This document shows positions 1 through 9,524 of a DNA stretch of 64,000 nt, in pieces. The notes under the pieces are model-generated. The model did not search any database. It was not told the origin of the DNA and worked only from the letters and a program-made list of their open reading frames with translations. Where the stretch lies: the NCBI RefSeq assembly GCF_004322755.1, contig NZ_CP036401.1, positions 5,518,001 through 5,582,000 on the forward strand. The letters are read 5' to 3'. The first letter of the stretch is position 1; each line of letters begins with the position of its first letter. The DNA comes from Pseudoduganella albidiflava (lineage in GTDB: Bacteria; Pseudomonadota; Gammaproteobacteria; Burkholderiales; Burkholderiaceae_D). A program made the position numbers and the translations under genes.

Positions 1-2979
1 CAGCCATTCATCCACGTTCAGCGATTTCATGCTGACATTCAGCGCCATGCCGCTGTCCGGCTCCGGCGCGGGCGTGTGCACGCCGATGCCGCCGCGTACC
101 AGCTGCCAGGTGCCGCGTTCTTGCCCGCGGTTTTGCCGCTGGCGCTGGTAGTAGGCCGCCACCGTGTTGCCGAGCGAAATGCGAATCTCGTCGCGCGCCA
201 GCCCGGATTCATCCGTGGCGGCGCCGTTCAGCACGAAGTGCACCGGCAGCGCATCCGCCGCATTCTTCGCCAGCGGCGCCGGGAAATCCAGCGCGACGCC
301 GGTCAGCAGCGATTCGACCACGACCTGGTACTGGTGGTTGTGCGCCGTGATCAGGCCGTTATAGCGGGTACTGCCGTCGATGTGCCGGGCCAGCCGCTGC
401 ATCGCCGGCGATGGCCAGGTGCGGCGCAGGCCCTCGGCCGTGACGTTGCCGCCGATGCGCACGGCGATCGTGCCGTCGCGCTGGGTACCGCCGCCGACCG
501 CCAGCTGGCCGCCCAGCAGCGTGCCGTTCAGGCCGTTCAGGTTGACACCGTGTTCGTTGAACTCGATCTTGCCGGTGGCCAGCAGCACGGGCGGCATGTC
601 GTGCCACAGGGTCACGTCGTTGCCCTGCAATTGCAGCGTGCCGTTGACCTTGCTCTCGCGCAGCCGGTTCAGGGGCAGGTTCAGCTTGAGGGCCAGCTTC
701 GCATTGCCGGTGGCCGTGGTCTGGTCGGTGAAGTGGCCGATCCATGCCAGCACCGGGCTGTTGGCCACGTAGCGCAGGTAGTCGCTCATGGCGCCGGCCG
801 CGTTGCCGTCGATTTCCAGCACGCTGTCGTGGTGGATCAGGTCGGCGATGACGGCCTTCACGTTGGCCAGGTTGACATTGCCCGTCTTCGCGGTATCGCC
901 ACGGATCTCCATGCGCGCCCGCTCGAACACGAAGCTGCCCTGGATCTGCTCGGCCTGCGGCCACAGCGGCGACTTGCCGTCCGGCGCGAAGTGCGAGGGC
1001 TCGTAGTTCAGCTTGCCATCGCGGATGCGCCCGGCGATGCGGAATTCGCCCTTGCCGAAATCCGGCGTGTCGGCCGCGAACGGAAAATGCGCGAGGTCGC
1101 CGCCCAGCCGCACGGACACGTCGTGCGCGCTGCCCCCTTCCAGCGCGCCGGTGAGCCAGGTCTTCAGGTGCGGCGGCGTGGCGATCGGCAGGTAGCGGCC
1201 GATGCGGTTGATCGTGAAGCCATCGAGCTTGCCCCGGATGTCGGCGATGCCGGGGCCGGCCAGCTTGCCATCCTTCCCGGCCGGCACGCGGTGGTTGCCG
1301 GACAGCGCGCCCGTCAGGCCGTCCTGGTCGAATTCCAGCTGGCCCAGGTCGACACGCAGGCCGTCCGCATCGCGCGCCCACGACGCGTCCAGCAACAGCT
1401 TCTTGAACGGCATCCGGGCGGTCTCGAACCAGGCCGGCATGTCGAGCACCAGCCCCGGCGCATCGAGCACGACGCTGCCGCCATCGGCGCGGGCATCGAT
1501 CGTGCCGGACAGCTTGTCGAATCCAGGCAGGGCCGGGATGGCCGGCAGCGCCGGGGCCTTGCTGCTTGCCGCGACGGCCGCGCGTGCGGCCAGCGGCGCG
1601 ATGCCGAGCTCGCGCAAGTCCGCCTTGACACGCCATGCGGCCGGCGCCGACAACGGCCCCTGCCATTCGGCGCGCAGGTTCTCCACCCGCCCGCGCGGCG
1701 CCAGGTCGGCCAGCAAGCCGCGCTGCGCGGCCGGCAGCGGCAGCCGCGTGGCCAGCGAAGCCAGCGCCTGCAGGTCCAGCGCCGGCGCCGTGACCTCGGT
1801 GCGCGCCGGGCGCTTTTTCGTGGCCGGCGTGGTGCGCTCGGCCACCGTGGTGGGCGCCAGCGCGGCACCGTCGCGGGTGCGCAGCGTGAGGCCGGTGACG
1901 CTGGCGCGGTGGCCATAGGCGCCGAACGGCGCGTTGCGGTCGGCGCCGCGCGGCGCCTTGTCCTCGCTGAATTCGATCCGTCCGGCCAGGGCGGCCACGT
2001 CCAGCCGCGGCAGGTCGCGGCCCAGCGTGGCGACCACGTCCTCCAGCGCCACGTCGGCGGTCACGCCCGTCAGGCGGGCGCGGTCGATGTCGAACCAGGC
2101 GCGCAGGCTGCCGCGGCCGGATGCCACGTCATGCGGCGACGGCAGGTGCGGCTGCCACGCGGCCAGGTCGGCACCTTTCACGGCGGCATACAGCGTGCCG
2201 CGCCACCGCTTGACGTCGGCCGCGTGCTGCGTGAAGGCCCGCTGCCGGAAGTCGGCGCGCACGTCGAGCGTGCCGCCCAGCGCGCGCGGCGGCGTGGCCC
2301 TGATGGCGAAGCGATGCCGGCCCCAGCTGTTGTGCAGCACCACGTGCACGTCCTGCAATGCCAGCGGTTCGGTACCGCGCAGCGCGTCCGTCCAGGCCAG
2401 CCGGCCTTCGCGGATCACGATCTCGCGCTGCGACAGCAGCCAGTCGGCGCCCCGGCCATCGTCCTTGCGGCTGGGATCGAGCAGCACGCCGGCCACGTAG
2501 AGCTTGCCGTCGGCATCGCGCCGCACGTCCAGGTTGGGCCGGATCAGTTCCAGCGATTCGAAGCGCACGCCGAGCGACGCCAGGCTCCACCAGGAAAGCG
2601 TGGCGGCGACGCTGGGCAGCCGCAGTGCCTGCCGGCCGGTGCCGTCGCGCAATACCACGTCGCCCAGAAACAGCGTCGGGCGCAGGCCGGACCAGGAAGC
2701 ATAGATGCGTTCGATCGTGACGGGGTTGCCGGCGGCGCGGCTGGCCAGCCGTTCGATATCGTCCTTGTAGTGGTCGATATTGGGCAGCACGGCCCAGCGC
2801 ATCGCGAGGAACAGCAGCGCCAGCGCGAAATACACGACCAGCACCAGCTTGATCGTGAAGCCCAGCACATGGTGGGTGGCCAGGTTGCACAGGCGGTAAG
2901 CGGCCTGGAGACGGTGCCAGCGCGCCACCAGCGGCCCCTCGCCTGTCAGCTCTTTCTCTGCCGTTTGTTCCGTCAACAC
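1..2979 (-). CDS. yhdP: YhdP-family AsmA-like protein, 3' end outside window
   Basis: The gene reads leftwards and runs off the window at base 1, so about 993 codons are visible and the C-terminus is missing. The N-terminus has one membrane segment (about residues 27-47, rich in L, V and F) followed by a very long, mostly beta-type region. This is the layout of YhdP/TIGR02099 proteins, AsmA-like envelope proteins linked in Enterobacteria to phospholipid transport and outer-membrane integrity. The chosen start is GTG at 2979, with AGGG a few bases upstream; TTG at 2976 is an alternative, and an in-frame stop lies just before both. It is divergent from glnE, the usual neighbour in Burkholderiales. 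The family call is from general similarity and context. Confidence 0.85.
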   Translation of the reverse strand, partial: MLTEQTAEKELTGEGPLVARWHRLQAAYRLCNLATHHVLGFTIKLVLVVYFALALLFLAMRWAVLPNIDHYKDDIERLASRAAGNPVTIERIYASWSGLRPTLFLGDVVLRDGTGRQALRLPSVAATLSWWSLASLGVRFESLELIRPNLDVRRDADGKLYVAGVLLDPSRKDDGRGADWLLSQREIVIREGRLAWTDALRGTEPLALQDVHVVLHNSWGRHRFAIRATPPRALGGTLDVRADFRQRAFTQHAADVKRWRGTLYAAVKGADLAAWQPHLPSPHDVASGRGSLRAWFDIDRARLTGVTADVALEDVVATLGRDLPRLDVAALAGRIEFSEDKAPRGADRNAPFGAYGHRASVTGLTLRTRDGAALAPTTVAERTTPATKKRPARTEVTAPALDLQALASLATRLPLPAAQRGLLADLAPRGRVENLRAEWQGPLSAPAAWRVKADLRELGIAPLAARAAVAASSKAPALPAIPALPGFDKLSGTIDARADGGSVVLDAPGLVLDMPAWFETARMPFKKLLLDASWARDADGLRVDLGQLEFDQDGLTGALSGNHRVPAGKDGKLAGPGIADIRGKLDGFTINRIGRYLPIATPPHLKTWLTGALEGGSAHDVSVRLGGDLAHFPFAADTPDFGKGEFRIAGRIRDGKLNYEPSHFAPDGKSPLWPQAEQIQGSFVFERARMEIRGDTAKTGNVNLANVKAVIADLIHHDSVLEIDGNAAGAMSDYLRYVANSPVLAWIGHFTDQTTATGNAKLALKLNLPLNRLRESKVNGTLQLQGNDVTLWHDMPPVLLATGKIEFNEHGVNLNGLNGTLLGGQLAVGGGTQRDGTIAVRIGGNVTAEGLRRTWPSPAMQRLARHIDGSTRYNGLITAHNHQYQVVVESLLTGVALDFPAPLAKNAADALPVHFVLNGAATDESGLARDEIRISLGNTVAAYYQRQRQNRGQERGTWQLVRGGIGVHTPAPEPDSGMALNVSMKSLNVDEWL

Positions 2980-3270
2980 ACAATCCCTGGATCAGCCGCG
3001 GAAACAACGCCAACGGCAAAAATAAATGTCGGTTCCCGTGCCCCAGGCGGCTCCGGCAATGGCGCGACGCATGAAATGCCTGGTTTTTCACGCTTTCATG
3101 CCGCGATCCGCTGTCAACCAGTGGCGAATCGCTTGCTAATCGCTTGCCAATCGGTCGTCAATCGCTCGCCAGATACCCCTGAGGGCGCAAGGGGTGCCCA
3201 TTCTACCCCAAGGCCCGGTTAAACTAGCCCGCACGAAGCTGACCATTACACAACGTTACGAAGTCCTTTC

Positions 3271-6012
3271 ATGCCATCTCAAGTCTCTGAAGTCTCCAGC
3301 AGCCGTTTCTACCAGCGCTGGCTGGCCGCCGCGCCCGACCGCCAGGCGAAGATCGATTCATTGGTGCAGCAGCCGCTGGACAGCGCGGACCTGGCCGCCC
3401 TGCTGGCCGTGGAACGGGAAGGGGGCGCGCTGCCGGCGGTGCGCGGCATGCGCCGCCTGCGCAACCTGCTGATCGCCGGCCTGATCCGGCGCGACCTGGA
3501 GGGGCTGGCCGACCTGAACGAAGTGGTGACGGCGGTGACGCGGCTGGCCGATTTCGCGATCCGCACGCACCTGGCCGAACTCGATGCGGAGATGCGCGCG
3601 GCGCATGGCGTGCCGACGGGGGCCGAATCCGGCGTGGCCCAGGAACTGATCGTGCTGGCGATGGGCAAGCAGGGTGGCTTCGAGCTGAACGTGTCGTCCG
3701 ACATCGACCTGATCTTTGTCTATCCGGAAGACGGCGACACGGTGCCCACGGCGCCGGGCCAGCGCGTGCTGTCGAACCACGAGTATTTCGTCCGGCTGGG
3801 CAAGAAGCTGATCGCGGCGATCGCCGAGATCACCGAGGACGGCTTCACCTTCCGCGTCGACATGGCGCTGCGCCCGAACGGCGGCTCGGGCCCGCTGGCG
3901 GCCAGCCTGGGCATGGTCGAGCAATACCTGATCGTGCAGGGCCGCGAGTGGGAACGCTATGCGTGGGTGAAGGCGCGCGCCGTGACGGGCCGCGCCGAGG
4001 ACATCGCCGCGCTGGACGCGATCGTGCGGCCCTTCTGCTTCCGCCGCTACCTGGACTTCGGCGTGATCGACGCGATCCGCACCATGCACATGCAGATCCG
4101 CGCCGAGGTCAACCGGCAGGAACGGCTGCACCCGGAGCGCAGCCACAACGTCAAGCTGGGCCGCGGCGGCATCCGCGAGATCGAATTCCTGGCCCAGGTG
4201 TTCCAGCTGATCCGCGGCGGGCGCGACCCCAGCCTGCGCGACCGCTCCACCCGCGCCACGCTGCGGCAATTGCCCGACAAGGGTTTGCTGACGGCGGACA
4301 TCGTCGAACGCCTGCTGGCGTCGTACACCTTCCTGCGCAACCTGGAACACCGCCTGCAATACCTGGAAGACGCGCAGACCCACACGCTGCCGCCGAACGA
4401 GGCCGACCGCGAAACGGTGGCGCGCATGATGGGCCTGGCCGACGCGGCCACCCTGCTGGCCGAACTCGAAGGCCACCGGCGCTTCGTGGCCGAGCAGTTC
4501 GACGCGATGTTCGCCGACAAGGGCAGCGACGAGGAAATCGATCCCGCCACCAGCAACGAATGCGCCGACCCGGACAATTTCGAGGCGATCGAATCGCGCT
4601 TCGCCAGCCTGGGCTACGACAATCCATCCGCCGCGGCGCGCCGGCTGATCGCCACGTGGCAGGCGCCGCGCGTGCAGTCGATGCCGGAAGCGAGCCGCCA
4701 GCTGTTCGTGGCGCTGATCAACGCCGCCCTGCCCCGCATCGCCCGCGCGGCCGAGAACAACCCGGTGGGCACGCAGCTGGGCACGCTGGGCCGCCTGCTC
4801 GATTTCCTGGAAGCGATCGCGCGCCGTTCCTCGTACCTGTCGCTGCTGACCGAATATCCGCACACGCTGGCGCGCGTGATCGACATGATGCATGCCAGCG
4901 CCTGGGCGGCCACGTTCCTGACCCAGCACCCGATCCTGCTCGATGAATTGCTGGACGAACGCATCCGCACCGCCGTGTTCGACCCGGTGGCGCTGGCGCA
5001 GGACCTGGATGGCCAGCTGGCCGTCTACGAGGGCGATACGGAGCGCCAGCTCGACATCCTGCGCGAAGTGCACCATGCGCAGCTGTTCCACCTGCTGGCG
5101 CAAGACCTGGCCGGCGACCTGACGGTGGAAAAGCTGGCCGACCACCTGTCCGCGCTGGCCGACGTGATCGTGGCCGCGGTGATCCAGGCCGCGTGGCGCA
5201 CGGTCGCGAAACGCCACCGCGACGTGCCCCGCTTCGCCGTGATCGCCTACGGCAAGCTGGGCGGCAAGGAACTGGGCTATGTCTCCGACCTGGACGTGAT
5301 CTTCCTGTACGACGACGACGACCAGGAAGCCCCCGGCCTGTACGCCAAGCTGGCGCAGCGCTTCATCACGTGGATGACCACGCACACGCCGGCCGGCATC
5401 CTGTTCGACATCGACACGGCGCTGCGGCCCGATGGCGCCAGCGGCATGCTGGTGTCGTCGGTCGGCGCCTTCGAGCGCTACCAGAAGCAGTCGGCCTGGG
5501 TGTGGGAGCACCAGGCGCTGACCCGTGCCCGCTTCTGCGCCGGCGATGTCGGGATCGGCCAGCGTTTCGAGGAAATCCGCTGCGATGTGCTGCGGCAGCC
5601 GCGCGTGACAGGCGAAGAGCTCAGGCAGGAAGTGCTGGCGATGCGCCGCCGCATGCACGACGCCTACCCGAGCCGGCCGGCCAGCTTCGACCTGAAGCAG
5701 GATGCCGGCGGCATGATCGACATCGAATTCATCGTGCAGTACCTGGTGCTCCAGCATTCGGGCCAGCACCGCGAGCTGACGGCCAACCGGGGCAATATCG
5801 CGCTGCTGCGCATGTTTGCCGACCTGGGCCTGATCGATGGCGAACTGGCCGCGCAGGTGGGCGACGCCTACCGGGCGATGCGCAAGCTGCAGCACCAGAT
5901 CCGGCTGCAGGGCGGCGAGCAGTCGCATGTCGATCCGGCGCGCGTGGCGCTCCATGCGGAAAACGTGACGCGGCTGTGGCGGACGCTGTTCGGCGAGGGT
6001 GATATCGCGTAA
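3271..6012 (+). CDS. glnE: Glutamine synthetase adenylyltransferase / adenylyl-removing enzyme
   Basis: The 913-residue protein is the bifunctional enzyme that adenylylates glutamine synthetase when nitrogen is plentiful and removes the AMP by phosphorolysis when it is scarce, under control of PII proteins. Both nucleotidyltransferase domains are visible. The N-terminal adenylyl-removing domain has GKQGGFELNVSSDIDLIF at about residues 132-149. The C-terminal adenylyl-transferase domain has GKLGGKELGYVSDLDVIF at about residues 661-678. The paired aspartates of the SDxD motifs are intact in both. The length is normal. Its substrate, glnA, lies at 30676-32091 in the same window. No strong ribosome-binding site precedes the ATG, but the next conserved start is much further in. 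Confidence 0.97.
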   Translation: MPSQVSEVSSSRFYQRWLAAAPDRQAKIDSLVQQPLDSADLAALLAVEREGGALPAVRGMRRLRNLLIAGLIRRDLEGLADLNEVVTAVTRLADFAIRTHLAELDAEMRAAHGVPTGAESGVAQELIVLAMGKQGGFELNVSSDIDLIFVYPEDGDTVPTAPGQRVLSNHEYFVRLGKKLIAAIAEITEDGFTFRVDMALRPNGGSGPLAASLGMVEQYLIVQGREWERYAWVKARAVTGRAEDIAALDAIVRPFCFRRYLDFGVIDAIRTMHMQIRAEVNRQERLHPERSHNVKLGRGGIREIEFLAQVFQLIRGGRDPSLRDRSTRATLRQLPDKGLLTADIVERLLASYTFLRNLEHRLQYLEDAQTHTLPPNEADRETVARMMGLADAATLLAELEGHRRFVAEQFDAMFADKGSDEEIDPATSNECADPDNFEAIESRFASLGYDNPSAAARRLIATWQAPRVQSMPEASRQLFVALINAALPRIARAAENNPVGTQLGTLGRLLDFLEAIARRSSYLSLLTEYPHTLARVIDMMHASAWAATFLTQHPILLDELLDERIRTAVFDPVALAQDLDGQLAVYEGDTERQLDILREVHHAQLFHLLAQDLAGDLTVEKLADHLSALADVIVAAVIQAAWRTVAKRHRDVPRFAVIAYGKLGGKELGYVSDLDVIFLYDDDDQEAPGLYAKLAQRFITWMTTHTPAGILFDIDTALRPDGASGMLVSSVGAFERYQKQSAWVWEHQALTRARFCAGDVGIGQRFEEIRCDVLRQPRVTGEELRQEVLAMRRRMHDAYPSRPASFDLKQDAGGMIDIEFIVQYLVLQHSGQHRELTANRGNIALLRMFADLGLIDGELAAQVGDAYRAMRKLQHQIRLQGGEQSHVDPARVALHAENVTRLWRTLFGEGDIA

Positions 6013-6229
6013 ATGCGGGCGCGGATCAGGCCGGCCAGCATTGAAGCTTGCATCACGGCCTGTTCCGATGCCCTTGCCGAACAATTGCTGGCCTTCAAGA
6101 GGATCCGTTGTACATTCCACACATCGGTGCCTGTTGTATTGAAAGTTATTGGTAGTTTTTGCTTCCCTGGCTAAAGAATGTTTTATCGGCCCGCTGCGCC
6201 GACCTTCGACCAACCAGGGAGCAGAGAGC

Positions 6230-9187
6230 ATGAGAGAACGATCACTTTCGCAATCGGTCCGCCTGATGTGCCTCGGCGGCGTAATGGTGGGCATGACCGC
6301 ACAGGCGCAGGACCAGCAGGCGCCGCTCCAGGCGGCCCCCGCGCAAACCGCGCAGCAAGGGCCGATGCAGACGGTGCAGGTGACGGGTTCGCGCATCCGG
6401 GCGCCCGGTGCCGAAGCGGCGTCTCCGCTACAGGTGCTGACGGCGGCCGACATCGCCGCCTCCGGCGTCACGAACCTGCAGGAACTGCTGCTGAAGAACC
6501 CCACGCTGGGGACGCCCACGGTCAGCCGCACGAACTCGAATTTCCTGACATCGAGCGGCGGCGTATCGACCGTCGACCTGCGCTCGCTGGGCACGGCGCG
6601 CACGCTGGTGCTGCTCAATGGCCGCCGCTTCGTGGCCGGCATGCCGGGCGAGTCCGCCGTCGACCTGAACGTCATTCCCACCGATTTCATCGAGCGCGTC
6701 GACATGCTGACGGGCGGCGCGTCGTCCACCTACGGTTCCGATGCCGTGGCCGGCGTCGTCAACATCATCACCAAGCGCAATTTCAACGGCCTGATCCTCG
6801 ATGCCCAGGGCGGCCAGAGCACGAAGCACGACGACACGCGCAAGAAATTCTCGCTGACATGGGGCGTCAGCAATGGCGAAGGCACCAGCAACATCATGAC
6901 GCACTTCGGCTACAGCAAGCAGGGTGCGGTCTACTCGAAGGACCGGCCGGCCACCGCGGTGGACCAGAATTCGCAGAACGATCCCACCGACCTGTTCCTG
7001 GTGGACCGCCCGTTCTACTCCAGCTTCGCGCCGCAGGGCCGTTTCTTCCATGACGAAGGCAGCTACACGTATGACCGCGCCGGCAATGTGATCCCGTGGA
7101 ACACGAACGGCTCGGACACCGAAGCCGCCACCGGCTTCAACCGCTCGGAATACCGCTCGATCGCCGTGCCGACGGAACGCTACCTGCTGGCCACCACGGG
7201 CAACCTGGCGCTCGACGACAAGCATTCGCTGTTCTTCGAAGGGAATTACGCGGCTACCCGCGTGGCCACGCGGATCGAACCTTTCGCACTGGGCGCGGAA
7301 GACGTCTATCCCGCCACGGGCGGCGCGGTACCGGCCGAGTTCCTCGTCGACGGCACGCTGCGCCGCAATCCGATCGTGCCGCAATACCTGTACGACCGCA
7401 TCAGCGACACCGATGGCGATGGCCTGCGCGACTACTACTTCACGCGCCGCATGTCCGAGGTGGGCACGCGCAGCGCCCAGGCCAACCGCGACACCTTCCG
7501 CCTTGCCGGCGGCGTCAAGGGCAGCTTCAACCTGGTGCGCGAATGGAACTACGAAGCCTTCGTGGCCTACGGGCAGACCAAGGAAGCGCAAAGCTCGACG
7601 GGCCAGGTCAACGTGCTGAACTTCCGCAGCGCGCTGGAAGCCATCCAGGACGTGGACGACGACAACAACAACGGCAACCGCACCGAGACGATCTGCCGCG
7701 ACGCGAACGCCCGCCTGCAGGGCTGCGTGCCGATCAACGTGTTCGGCTACGGCACGATTTCGCCGGAAGCGCTGAAGTACGTGGGCGCGCCGGGCAGCCT
7801 GGAAACGCAGATCACGCAGAAACTGGCCGGCGGCTCCATCACCGGCGATATCTTCGACTTGCCGGCGGGTGCGGTGGGCTTCGCGGCCGGCTTCGAGTGG
7901 CGCGGCGAGGAATCCAGCGCCGTGCCCGATGCGCTGACCCAGGCCGGCCTGAATGGCGGCAACGAGCTGCCGCCGACGTTCGGCGACTTCAACGTGAAGG
8001 AACTGTTCGCCGAGATCCGCGTGCCGGTCCTGAAGGACAAGCCGTTCGCGCGCGCACTGGACTTTACCGGTGCCTTCCGCCGCGGGAACTATTCGACGGT
8101 CGGCTATGCCAGCAGCTGGAACGCGGGCGTGGAATGGTCGCCCGTCAGCGACCTGAAGTTCCGCGCCACGCGCGCGCTGTCGACCCGCGCACCGAACATC
8201 AACGAACTGTTCCAGCCACCACAACAGACCTTCCCCGGCGATATCGTGGACCCCTGCGAAGGCGTGACCGCGTCGTCGCAGGGCACGCGCGATGCCGCGT
8301 GCCGGGCCGCCCCCGGCGTGATGGAGAACATCGCGGCCAATGGCGCATTCACTCTGAACCAGTCCGACCTGCAGGGCATCAGCGGCTACGACCGCGGCAA
8401 TCCGAACCTGCAAGCCGAGAAAGGCTGGTCCACCACGCTCGGCTTCGTGTGGACGCCCCGCTCGATCCCCGCGATCCGGAACTTCGCGTTCACGGTGGAC
8501 TACTTCGACATCAAGATCGACGATGCGCTGGTGTTCATGCCGCGCCAGTTCGCGCTGGAGAACTGCTACGGCGGCGACGGCTCGCTGTGCAACGTGATCA
8601 TCCGCCGCCCCACGCAGGTCGGCGGCAACAGCGCCGGCTCGCTGGAGTACATCGATTCGCTGGTCAGCAACAGCGGCGGCGTGGCCACCGAAGGCGTCGA
8701 CGTGACGGTCTCGTGGGCCGACCGGGTGGGACCGGGGCGGCTCTCCAGCCGCTTTGCCTGGACGTGGCTGCGCGAAGGCTATGACGTGCCCACGCCGGGC
8801 GCGAAGCGGGACTACTGGGCTGGCGAAGTCGATTCCGCGGCGAAGAACCGGGCCACGCTGAACCTGGGCTATCAATGGGGCCCGTGGAGCATCAACGGCA
8901 CCACCACCTATATCGGCAAGGCGGCGCTGGACGACCAGTTCCTGGCCCAGTTCGAGATTCCCCGCAACGGCGTGCGGGTCGGTGCGAAGACTTACCAGGA
9001 CTTCCAGCTCTCGTACGAGTTCAGCAAGAAATGGGAGCTGTACCTCGGCATCGACAACGCCTTCGACACGAAGCCGCCGCCGATCGTCTCCGGCCTGCCC
9101 GGCAGCGACACCGGGGCTGAAACCGTCGCCGGCACCTACGACCCTATCGGCCGCCGCTACTACGCCGGCCTGCGCCTCAGCCTGTAA
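6230..9187 (+). CDS. TonB-dependent outer-membrane receptor (985 aa)
   Basis: The ATG at 6230 is preceded by GGGAG at good spacing and begins a signal peptide ending near AQAQ. A plug domain follows, with VQVTGSRIR, then LVLLNGRRF, GGASSTYGSDAVAGVVNIIT and other hallmarks of TonB-dependent receptors. The rest is a long beta-barrel. The ligand cannot be read from sequence; the closest-looking class is the large receptors of Proteobacteria that take up oligosaccharides, peptides or siderophores. An acidic loop DTDGDGLRD at about residue 393 resembles a calcium-binding loop, and a second acidic stretch (VDDDNNNGN) lies near residue 474. Four cysteines in extracellular-looking loops may pair. It is monocistronic and precedes a second receptor on the same strand. 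Confidence 0.93.
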   Translation: MRERSLSQSVRLMCLGGVMVGMTAQAQDQQAPLQAAPAQTAQQGPMQTVQVTGSRIRAPGAEAASPLQVLTAADIAASGVTNLQELLLKNPTLGTPTVSRTNSNFLTSSGGVSTVDLRSLGTARTLVLLNGRRFVAGMPGESAVDLNVIPTDFIERVDMLTGGASSTYGSDAVAGVVNIITKRNFNGLILDAQGGQSTKHDDTRKKFSLTWGVSNGEGTSNIMTHFGYSKQGAVYSKDRPATAVDQNSQNDPTDLFLVDRPFYSSFAPQGRFFHDEGSYTYDRAGNVIPWNTNGSDTEAATGFNRSEYRSIAVPTERYLLATTGNLALDDKHSLFFEGNYAATRVATRIEPFALGAEDVYPATGGAVPAEFLVDGTLRRNPIVPQYLYDRISDTDGDGLRDYYFTRRMSEVGTRSAQANRDTFRLAGGVKGSFNLVREWNYEAFVAYGQTKEAQSSTGQVNVLNFRSALEAIQDVDDDNNNGNRTETICRDANARLQGCVPINVFGYGTISPEALKYVGAPGSLETQITQKLAGGSITGDIFDLPAGAVGFAAGFEWRGEESSAVPDALTQAGLNGGNELPPTFGDFNVKELFAEIRVPVLKDKPFARALDFTGAFRRGNYSTVGYASSWNAGVEWSPVSDLKFRATRALSTRAPNINELFQPPQQTFPGDIVDPCEGVTASSQGTRDAACRAAPGVMENIAANGAFTLNQSDLQGISGYDRGNPNLQAEKGWSTTLGFVWTPRSIPAIRNFAFTVDYFDIKIDDALVFMPRQFALENCYGGDGSLCNVIIRRPTQVGGNSAGSLEYIDSLVSNSGGVATEGVDVTVSWADRVGPGRLSSRFAWTWLREGYDVPTPGAKRDYWAGEVDSAAKNRATLNLGYQWGPWSINGTTTYIGKAALDDQFLAQFEIPRNGVRVGAKTYQDFQLSYEFSKKWELYLGIDNAFDTKPPPIVSGLPGSDTGAETVAGTYDPIGRRYYAGLRLSL

Positions 9188-9357
9188 TTTGGCCCGGCCT
9201 TGAAGCGTTCCGCGGCGCTGCCGGGGAACGCTTTTTTCGTCACCGCCGGCTGCTTTCCGGCTGGCTGGCGACTTCCATGGTGCAGCGGCCGGCGAACGCA
9301 AAATGAGAGTACGGAAAATAATGTTCGGTCGCGGCAATCCTCTTACTACATTTCTGG

Positions 9358-9399
9358 ATGTTTCATATCAAAAATTTACAAGCATGTTGTATGAAACAT
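9358..9399. promoter_or_regulatory. Inverted repeat upstream of a receptor gene
   Basis: ATGTTTCATA at 9358-9367 is mirrored exactly by TATGAAACAT at 9390-9399 with 22 bases between. A related GTTTCATG lies at about 9451-9458. The region is AT-rich against a GC-rich background and sits 126 bases before the receptor start at 9525. This suits an operator or promoter region, but no regulator is known. Confidence 0.45.
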
Positions 9400-9524
9400 G
9401 AATATTGCGCTGGAAGTTGAATTATTGTTGACTCAAAGTAATGTGACAGTGTTTCATGTGCGATCGCGCCAACAGGGCACAACCCCGCGACGCGCGCGTG
9501 CGAACCATGACACTGGAACTTACA

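Noticed and set aside
76..3222. A 1048-codon open frame on the plus strand opposite yhdP
   Set aside because: It is rich in R, H, Q, G and A with no domain, and yhdP on the other strand explains the region. Long antisense frames are common in GC-rich DNA.
3358..6729. A 1123-codon open frame on the minus strand opposite glnE
   Set aside because: It lies over the clearly real glnE and extends into the next gene; its composition is typical of shadow frames.
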